Shown: positions 27,486 to 38,600 of the stretch, one piece after another
Layout of the letters: each line of letters begins with the position of its first letter
How positions within the stretch are numbered: position 1 is the stretch's first letter
NCBI GenBank assembly: GCA_001586965.3
Contig: LUCW03001942.1
Span: forward strand, 1-40,000
Direction: 5' to 3'
Length of the DNA stretch: 40,000 nucleotides
DNA from: Sphaeroforma sirkka
Taxonomy: Eukaryota; Opisthokonta; Ichthyosporea; Ichthyophonida
Translations under genes and position numbers: made by a program
The notes under the pieces: model-generated
Told to the model about the DNA's origin: nothing
What the model saw: the letters and a program-made list of their open reading frames with translations, nothing else
Database searches by the model: none

Positions 27486-30400
27486 CTGGGGGGTGCAAAA
27501 GGGTAGGGATGGGTGTTACTATAGAAATGAGGTATACCTGATCAAAAGGTATGGATACGAATGAGGGAAACTTAATCAAAGGGTAGGGATGTGTGTTACT
27601 ATACGAATAGGGTATACCTAACTATAGGGTAAGGATGTGTGCTACTATACGAATGAGGTATATTTAATCAGAGGATATGGATGTGTGCTACTATACGAAT
27701 GAAGTATACTTAATCAAAGGGCAAGGATGCGTGCTACTATATATGTGACTTATACTCCAGTAGTCAATCTCTTGCTACGTTCGTTACTACACTTATTGAT
27801 TGGGAGAAATGCGCGTAGTTCGTCTCTGTCGCACGTGTGCACTACCTGCTATGACACGTTTCATTTGAAAACTTTGATCCGTTTACTTAACCGGGTGTAC
27901 AATATATCAGGAAATGTAAACCCCTTTCTCCCCGTCTGATGGGCTTCCCAACCACACGCAATCGTCGACAACACTCACTCACGTACACACACACTCCCAC
28001 ACTCTGTTGCCTGATTAACACGCACATACTTTGTGGGCCAATGACTCCATCTCCAGCTTCTGCCTTGCTGTTAGTTGTTCAAGGTGTGTTTCGAAGTTCT
28101 GGTGGAATTCTTCCACTTGTTTGTCGTATTTGCGCTTTAAAGCCTCGTCTGCGCTCTGTGTGGGAAAAAGAAAAAGAAACCACTGTTTACAAAAAGTATG
28201 TTGTGTGGGAGAAAGAAAACCCCAGTTTACATAAAGCATGTGGGGAAGAAAAGAGACCGCTGTCTACATTAAGCATTTTGTGTGGGAGAAAGAAAAACCC
28301 AGTTTACATAAAGCATGTGGGGATAAAAAAAGACCACCGTCTACATTAAGCATTTTGTGTGGGAAAAAGAAAAACCCAGTTCACATAAAGCATGTGTGGG
28401 AGAAAAGAAACCACTGCATTTGCGTGAGAGAAAGAAAACCCCAGTTCACATAAGCATGCTGTGTGGGAGAAAGGAAACCACTATTTACATTTAGTATGTT
28501 CGAACATGAACTCCAACGGAGAGGGGGTAAGTACACCTTGTAGGCACAACAATCCCATACTTCCTAGTACACTCGTAAGATATATAGTTCCTGAGTAACA
28601 CGCGTTTACTAAGTATATACGTACACCTGAGCAGCCCACGTACACTGTGTATATAGACATACCTGGTTTTTGAGGTGCATCTTCTCTTTCCTGAGTTCGT
28701 TGTACTCGTTGATCTCCGACATCTCCGCCTCGGCCTGTTCAGCCGACTGCTGATTCATGTGTCTAATCCTGATCAACAGAGACAGCAAACACCAACAACC
28801 AATTTAGAGACACATGCACAAATAGAACATTTGAAGACACATGAACAAACACCAACATTTAAAGACACGTGAACAAATAGAACATTTAAAAGTCAAATAC
28901 ACGAATAGAACATTTAAAGATACAAACACTTAAAGATACATTAACAAATAGAACATTAAAAGACACATGAACAAATAAACATTTAAAGACACATGAACAA
29001 ATAAAACATTTAAAGACACATACACAAATAAAACATTTAATTCAGACATATGAACAACCACACCATTTCGAAGCACACGAAGTACCAGGCTGTTTACATT
29101 TTGAGTTATACTCTCGTACGCTCATGCAAACGCATACCGTGGATCCTCATTTGGCCAGTGCGCAACCAGAAATTGACACCAAGTCTTCTTGCGCTGAAGT
29201 ATAGCCAGCTGTAGCTTACCTGCAGCCTAGCTGTAGCTGAACTGTTGCATTGTGTTATCATGGGTGTGACTTACTTTTCATCCATCTCTGCTGCCAGTCG
29301 CTTCCTCTTCCTCTCCTCCGACGCCATAAACCTGACCTTGTTCTCCTAATGTATTAATTAACACAACAAACAGTCAGTTTACGGAGTGAGTGCATCTTAC
29401 ACACCTCATAAACCTGGGTTTATTCTGCCGGTGTAGCATTTAGACATACTACACAGACAGTCAGTTCACACAGTGAGTGATCCTTCACACCCCATAAACC
29501 TGGGTTTATACTGCTGATATAACATTTAGATATACTTCGCAGACAGTCCGTCCGCGCAGGTGCACACAAGCCACAGAAGATATTCACACATTCCCTTCCG
29601 TACGTGTTTGGCAACAGCTCACGTGTCAGCATTACGACGCAGGTATAGTGAACACGCCTAGCAACAGCAACTAGGCACGCGCACTGTGAGTACTCGACAG
29701 GGGTCGCCGTACGACAATGCAGTTGACAAACCCAACGCACTACACAGGGTTATACACGAGGACGAATGATACGGAAACATAGATCCACGGAAAAAAATCC
29801 ACGGAAACATAGATCCACGGAAACATAGATCCACGGAAACATACATCCACGGAAACATAGATCCACGGAAACATAGATCCACGGAAACACACATCCACGG
29901 AAACACACATCCACGGAAACTTTCATCCACGGAAAAACAACCACGGAAACATACAACCACGGAAACATACATCCACGGAAACACACATCCACGGAAACTT
30001 TCATCCACGGAAACATACATCCACGGAAACATACATCTACGGTAACATACATCCACGGAAACATACATCCAGTCTATTAGCTGCTACTACGTTGCCCTGC
30101 GCCGAGGTACACACACACACACACTCACAAACACAGCTAGATATATGATTATATATGCACACGCAAACAGAGCTGGATATTTGACTACACATGCACACAT
30201 AAACACAGCTAGATATATGATTATACATGCACACATCTTGATCAGCAGCTGACATGTAGACAATAAGACACCTTCCACACCCCCCACACCCCACAAGGCC
30301 CCCCCTGCAACTAGACATATGACTATACATGCACACACCTTGATCAGCAGTTGTTCCTCTTCCATGTGTTGGGCCTTGAGTCGTTTTCTCTCCGCCTTCG

Positions 30401-33400
30401 GAAGGCCACAGTTGTCTCGTTTCGCTCTGTTGGACGTCTTCAGAGACTCAATCAACATCTGTTCACTTTCCTTAAAGTCCTGTGAATTGGGTCGAGGAAG
30501 CGTGGGTATGGGGTGTGCCAGTGTTACAGGTAGTACTGAATATAGCTGTGAATTGGGTCGAGGAAGCGTGGGTATGGGATGTGCCAGTGTTACAGGTAGT
30601 ACTGAATATAGCTGTGAATTGGGTCGAGGAAGCGTGGATATGGGGTGTGCCAGTGTTACAGGTAGTACTGAATATAGCCGTGAATTGAGTCGAGGAAGCG
30701 TGGGTATGGGGTATGCCAGTGTTACAGATGGTACTGAATATAGCTGTGAATTGGGCTGAGGAAACGTGGGTGAGCGTTGTGCTAGTGTTACAGGTGGTAC
30801 TGGATATAGCTGTGAATTGGGTCGAGGAAGCGTGGTTATGGGGTGTGCCAGTGTTACAGGTGGTACTGAATATAGCTGTAAATTGGTTCGAGGAAGCGTG
30901 GGTATGGGGTATGCCAGTGTTACAGGTAGTTCTGAATATAGCTGTGGATTTGGTCGAGGAAGCGTGGGTGTGGGGTATGCCAGTTTTACAGGTAGTCCTG
31001 AATATAGCTGTGGATTGGGTAGAGGAAGCGTGGGTGTGGGGTGTGCCAGTGTTACAGGTAGTCCTGAATAGAGCCGCACAACCTGTCTTGTCTGACCTTC
31101 TGGGGCCGTGCCTGACTTCCAAGTATTGAATCGTCATCTACAGAAACTTAATCCCTGAACCTTTGTTTAGCCTAGCTTAGTTAAACCTTTATTTAGCCTA
31201 GCTAAGTTCTTTGTTTAGCCTAGCCCAATTAAACCTTTGCTTAGCCTAGCTTAGTTAAACCATTGTTTAGCCTAGCTTAGTTAAACCTTTGTTTAGCCTA
31301 GCTTAGTTAAACCATTGTTCAGCCTAGCTTATTCACATCGTTTCACCTCGAAGTGACGAGTGACGTGTGAAGTGTTTTACACGAGAGCATGCCCATCTCA
31401 CCCATCACACCCATCACACTACACCACAGGTGCAGATGATATACGCGTACATGCATCGTCGTCCCGAACACTCCGTAGTATCAAGCATCCAACCTTAAAA
31501 CCCTAATTCCATAAACCCTAATACCATAAACTCAACCCTAAAACCATAAACCATAAACTCTAACCCCTAAAACCATAAACCCTAAAACCATAAACTCTAA
31601 CCCCTAAAACCATAAACCCTACAACCATGGAGTGTACGTGAGAGTGCGGCGCAACGGTGCGTGGACATACATGTAATGCGCTTCTAAATTGGGTGTCCTG
31701 GTCTCTGGGCAGTTGCTTCTTCCTCATGACGCGGATGATCGCCTGTAGATTGGCATTGCGCTGTTTGTTGATCTCGCTCTGCATCTCCAGCCGATGACTG
31801 TTTAAGAACGGACAGACGGGCGACGATCAGATACAGAGGCGACCATATATGTTACACATACGACAGGAACGTCATTTGTATAGTGCAGTTGTTGTGTCAG
31901 TGGGGACATCAGTCAAAGATACGACGACATCCGTTACACGCACGACAGTCAATGTAATCTGCCTAGTGCAGTTGTTGTGTCTATGGAGAGAGTAGTCAGA
32001 GAACAGCCCAACAGATGTGACACGCACGACAGTGAATGTAATCTGCCTAGTGCAGTTGCTGTGTTCATGGAGAGAGTAGTCAGAGAACAGACCAACAGAT
32101 GTGACACGCACGACAAAACGTACAATCTGCCTAGTGCTGCTGTGACGACTCCCGATTCAGTATGATAAGAGTAAATGTACGCTTCAGAGGAAAGAGTGTT
32201 CTGTTTAAAAGTACATAACTGTCTTAAGCAAAAAACTTTTCACGTACATAACTAACTTCTTTAGTATAGAACTGATTTCTTCAGTACAGAACTGTCTTCT
32301 TGGGATGTGTAGGGCATATCTAATCATATACGCAGCCACAGCACGAGACGCATAAGTATACACCAGGGGACGACACCCTCGTGTGGTAGTGGCCGAGGTA
32401 GTAGTGTACTGTTCCGGAGTAGCCCGTCTTGTGGTTGTCATAGAGACACGTGTGAAACAAACTGTGTGTATAGGTAGTCATAGATGCACGTGTATAACAA
32501 ACTGTGTGTATAGGTAGTCATAGAGACACGTGTATAACAAACTGTGTGCACAGGCATACTAATATGCCCTGACAAGGCTCACGCCGTTTAACTACATTGA
32601 CCGTGTGACGCATGTGGGTAGGTCTGAGTGGGCTTTGAGTGCAAGAAGGTAACCGGAGTATGAGGGGTACTAGTTTGCTACGAGCAAACACATACCGTAT
32701 GGCAGTATAGTAGTAGTTAACTACACACGAACACATACCGAATGCCAGTAAAGTAGTAATTAACTATACACAAACACATACCGTATGCCAGTATAGTAGT
32801 AATTAACTATACACAAACACATACCGTTTACCAGTATAGTAGTAACTGACTACACACAAACACATACCGTATACCAGTATAGTAGTAATTGACTACACAC
32901 AAACACATACCGTATCGACAGGGGACTATATGAATACGCACAAGCACGTACAGAATGCCAATGTAGTAGCAGTTATTTACACAGGGCTTTTGCAGTAGCA
33001 GGGTATCTGCCATTGATATATCACTATGTAATCCCCAAGGTGCGCTTGTATGTGCACACATTTCATAGCTATTTCATCACTAACACAGACATAGCACCAT
33101 GTTCCCATGACACCCGGACGTCCCTATGATGTGTCTATGTGCACACATCTCATAGCTATTTCATCACTGACACAGACATAGTATTATGTTCGCATGACAC
33201 CCGGACGTCCCTATGATGTGTCTATGTGCACATGTATTTTAAACCCAACACCAACCCATCCTCATATCCCCGTAAAACTCACACACACACAGCCACAGCC
33301 ACAGCCACAGCCACAGCCACAGCCACAGCCACACCCACCTATGATTTTGTATCCCCCTGGTGAGCTCGGCCTCCTTCTGCTGCTCTAGCATCTGTCGCTC

Positions 33401-35590
33401 TAGCGCGTGCATCTTGTTGAGGTTGTCCCAGCAGATCTTCTTCTCGCCCACATTCAGCCAACTCATGTTGGCCGCGTGCAGTTGTTTGGTGCCGTTGTAC
33501 TCTAATTGGTATTGGGTTTCGAGCAGCTGTAACTCCGACTCTAACAGCTCCTGCATGTGGTATGTGTAAGCCAAAGAACAGAATGGACAGTCACTCTAGT
33601 GCAATATACACATGCGTCTCGATAGCTAGACAGAGCTTCCCATCTCTTCATGTATAAGCCGATTCTGCAGTCGATATCGATTTATCATTCTCCGGGATTT
33701 ACGTTAACCTCAAAAACTTACTGCCTTAATTGATGTATCTACCTCAGCTATACTCATTGACCTTTTTAAGATAGAACATGCCAATGCATCAACAGCATCT
33801 ACCTTATGCTGTCTGTACCACACCAACTATACTTTAAGCTTATATGTGATCAATGACTTTAATACGTTAACAAGGCTCACTTCACACTGTCTGTTCCCCC
33901 CAACTATACTTTTAAGCTTATATGTGATCAATAACCTTAATACGTTAACAAAGCCCACTTCACACTGTCTATTCCAACCCATTTATGCTCTACGCTGGTG
34001 TACTCGAATATACGTAATTCACATCTGTACGCCAGGCAATCGGATGGTGAAAGCAATACATATAAGCTAAGTTATTAACTCGTACACACAAACAATAGTA
34101 GGAGATGTGATTCACGGAAACTACAGAAGGTCAGACGACACGCACATCTCTGCATGTGCGTGCAGCGGCCACACACGTGCACCGTTAACATGGAATACGT
34201 CTGCGTGTGGCGTAACCAAAATGAAAGATTGTCACATAAGCTGGAGGATACAGCAGGTGATACTGCTAGAGCTATAAGGGGAGATTGTCACATAAGCTGA
34301 GGGACACGGAAGATACAACAGGCAACACTGCTGCTACCACAATGGGATATTGTCATATTAGCCAGAGAGTCTAAAATCATTAACAGGTGATACTGCTGGG
34401 ACTATACTCGAGTGTCAGCTGAAAGCCTTCACATTGATGTAGTACATACACGACGGCGTATGTTTAGTTACTGTGTGCACCGTACGATAAACCGACGAAT
34501 AGCTCAAGACAGTACGGTACAACCACCTCAAACCATTCCTCTCTAGGGCTGTATAGCGTAGCAGACAGTGTGCTTGGCGTCTGTCGACACTGAAGAGCCT
34601 GGGCAAAATCCGCCAACAGCCCTACCTACCACACAGCTGCATGGCACATACATAGCCTTTAAAATAAAACTCGCTCCCTCCCACCCCTTCACAGGGGTAC
34701 CCGTAGGAATACGCAACCACACAGCCGAAGGTATCTACTATACATACAACCCTATACGAATCCAATACCCAAGCATATCCCACACAATAAGCAATACCCA
34801 AGCATAACCCCCACTATAAACAATACCCAAGCATACCCCCCACAATGAACAATACCCAAGCATACACCCCACAATAAGCAATACCTAAGCATACCCCCCA
34901 CAATAAACAATCCCCAAGCATACCCCCCATAGTGTAAACAATCCCCAAGCATACCCCCCCACAATAAACAATCCCCAAGCATACCCCCCACAATAAACAA
35001 TACCCAAGCATACCCCCCCCACAATAAACAATCCCCAAGCATACCCCCCCCCACAATAAACAATACCCAAGCATACCCCCACAATAAACAATACCCAAGC
35101 ATACCACCCACAAATGCGGACGCATACGCATCACTCTACGTGTCATGTGCAAGTGCGGACACTATGACTCACAGTACACCCACCTACCTACTTGTGCTGA
35201 GCCTCTGTGCATCACTCTACGTGTCATATGCAAGTGTTGACACTATGACTCACAGTACACCCACCTACCTTCTTGTACTGAGCCTCCTGTGCATCACTCT
35301 ACGTGTCATATGCTAGTGTGGACACTATGACTCACAGTACACCCACCTACCTTGTTGTGCTGAGCCTCCTGTGCACGTCTCCACTCCTTCAGCCGGTCGT
35401 TCTTCTCCTGGCTGTGCGTCTTCTCGTACACCTCTAATTTGGCCTTGACATCCGCCTTTGAGTAGTCGTTCTTCTTGAGCTGTGCTTTGAGTTCTTTCAA
35501 GCCATACCTAGAAAGGCAGACAGAAGAATGTATTAGTGTTCTGTAGCTCAGGAGGAAAACAACTATGTGTATACAAGCCGTACCTAGGAA

Positions 35591-35667
<77 letters not shown>

Positions 35668-38600
35668 ATCGTAGCTAAGGGGGAAAACAACAATGTGTTA
35701 ATAAGCCATATCTTGGAGGAATCCGAACGTTCATGTATGTGCAAGCTAAGTGTTTCATATCACAGACACTTCGGGCGCAGAACTAAAGCGACTTTATATA
35801 CCCTAGCTGTGACCAAACATTCTCAATGTGCTTACTTTATACTCATTAGTTGTGACCATACGTACCCAATGCGTTTACTTGACACGCTAGTTGTGACCAT
35901 ATGTACTTAATGCGTTTACTTAATATACCCTAGCTGTGACCATGAATACTCGATGCGTTTTCTCTATACACCCTAGCTGCGACCATACATAATCAGTGCG
36001 TTTACTTTACACACTCTGGCTGTAACCATGCATACTCCAACCCTTTCCGTAGACACTACATAGGAGTGGATTGTGAAGCCAAAGCGTACAGCATGCCTGA
36101 GTCACACGCAGAGATAACCACAGCTTCAACATCCATCTGCATCAAACACGGCCAACGATGCAATACACATCGCACAAACTACATAATCATCACTTGACTG
36201 GCTGCAGGTATCACACACAGAGCATGTATCCCTAAATCATATACACATCATACATCCTTATCCCATAAACACAACATATACCCCTATCCCAATGGAACAA
36301 GCAGAAGACAGGCAACATGCACGCTCTCCTTCTGTCTGAGCAGGACATGGGCCATTCACTCGCAGAGGCTACCCCACACACGAGGCACACACTCTGTAGA
36401 TACACAATACATACTCTGTAGACACACAACCCACACTCTGTAGACACACGTTACACACTTTGTTTGCGTGTCTATGAGCGAGGTCTGCTCGGCTAAATCC
36501 TTATCGCGTTTCTTCCTGAGCATCCGCTCCTTCTGTTTAAGTAGGTCGGGCATGCTGCTTTTGTGTTTGTCCAGCTCACGGTTCATAGTCCTAAAGCGAA
36601 ATTTAGGTGCAGTCGCATGAGTATGAGAGGTATTGTTAAGACAGTGCGTGTATGTAGGGTAATGGACGTGTCTATCGCAAGGGATCACGGTCCATAGTCC
36701 TAAAGCGAATTTCAGGTGCAGTCGTTTTAACGGTATTCTTGAGACATCTTGAGACAGCAGTGTGTATGTGGGGTAATGAACGTGTCGATCGCAAGGGATC
36801 TCGGTCCATAGTAGCTAATTTCTCTCGGTCCATAGTAGCTAATTTTTCGGTCCATAGTCCTAAAGTGAATTTCAGGTGCAGTCGTATTAAAGGTATTCTT
36901 GAGACATTGCGTGTATGTCGCAAGGGACCCCTAAGAGACTCCTCTACTGACAACTGAGCTTGCCTGCCCATAGTCTGCTACTTCTATACCTCCAGCTCAT
37001 CTCACTCAACACTCAACGTGACAAGTAGTAGTACACCTTGGGCTCGTCAATAGTACCAGACTACCGTGCAAACCAGCAGATATCGCGTACACTTTTATCT
37101 TTGAACGCTATCCACATTGTCCTGATACACTTATACCTTTGAATGCTATCCACATTGTCCTGATGCCGCCGCCGTACAATAGCCAATTGGGACGCCTGCT
37201 CGCGCATGGCAATCTCCAGTGTCCTGATATTCGATGCTTCTCTAGTCTTGGACTCCACCCGTTCCAAACGCGCCTGTTTTCGGACTGCCTGGATCTGGTT
37301 CTCCTTCGCCTTTCGCACCTGCACATGGCATTAAGGACACGCCGAAGGTGTTGGTCAGCCCAACTGGAGTGCGAGAGGATCTCTTATGAAGGGCATTGCC
37401 ATTATGGTTGGACAATGACTACGTGCCATCGCCTCATACTCAAGAGTCTATAAGCATTTATGCACACCCATTCCATTACAGACAGACAGACAGCCAAAGA
37501 CGTGCCTGTAGTTGTCGGAAACATGCACACATGCATACCTGTCGCGTGTTCTCCACTTCAGTGAGCTTCTTCTTGGTGGTCACTCGCTTGAAGGTGCCGT
37601 CTGTGTTGCGGATCGTGCGTGTCTTGACGACATTGACCTTCCGCTCCTCCGTTTGCGGTTTCGGGGCTAAGAACGGCTTCTGCACAGCGTCACCAAATGG
37701 GTTTATTTTGGGCCTCGTGGGACAATCGAGCTCCCTGACATAGCTTGGGTGTGACTCTAACCGTTTCAGCTAGTTTTCTTACACAATTGAGGTCTGTTTG
37801 TTTAACCAATTGCCTTAGTATTGCTATAACCATGTACAAACACCAGGGATTGAGGGGCTAAGAACAGTCTGCACATCATCAACAAATAGATAAATTTCAG
37901 CCACAGCTACGATAAACATTCGAGGTCGCAGCCTTGTCGTAGTGTCGATTTAACCATGTACATAGACCAGGGTCCACAACATACTAAGCTGTGGTTCAAC
38001 TACCTACTAGCCCTCGTAGGCTACCTAATGGCCCTTCTAGGCTGCCTACTAGCCCCCGTGCCCTCTTGCGGAGGCTGCTTTATCTTCTTCAACATCGTAC
38101 ACACCTGTACACCGACAGCACCCGAAAGCTCTAATACAGACACTACACAGCAACAACAATACGACATCACGCGGTCAAAGTACACTCATAATAAGCGCAC
38201 AAGAGACCTTCCTAACTGAACTATAACAATTGCGCAACACCACTGACCAGTCAATCAGCGAAACCTGAGTGCTCAGACTACAGACACGTGACTGGCATTG
38301 TCAGCTACCTTCTATCTGCTGACATCATCCCCACTCATCCCACTCACAACCACACATACCCACATACGCACAAGACGACAGGCAAACACAGACCCATACT
38401 ACACTCATATGTGCATGACTTATCACATACCACATACGCACAGAACCACAGGCAAACATAGACACACACTACACTCATATGCGCATGACTTATCACACAC
38501 CACATAAGCACATGAGCACAGGCAAACACAGACCCATACTACGCTCATATGCGCATGGCTTATCACACACCACATACGCACAGAACCACGGGCAAACACA

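Noticed and set aside
27985..28029. A terminal kinase exon directly after exon 12 (near 27985-28012)
   Set aside because: It would leave an intron of about 15 bp. The exon at 27372-27485 has a good acceptor, correct phase and continued helical text.
29658..30068. Repeat protein frames ([13 protein letters not shown]) as genes
   Set aside because: A 16-bp minisatellite without stops gives open frames in several phases; it lies in an intron of the kinase gene.
34752..35152. Cys/Gly/Leu-rich repeat proteins on the minus strand
   Set aside because: By-products of the ACAATAAACAATACCCAAGC minisatellite in intron 6; all three frames look alike.
37680..37734. Longer exon 3 starting at 37734 (adds a 18-residue in-frame extension)
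   Set aside because: Its phase does not match exon 2, whereas the GTGCAG acceptor at 37680 does; kept as an alternative only.
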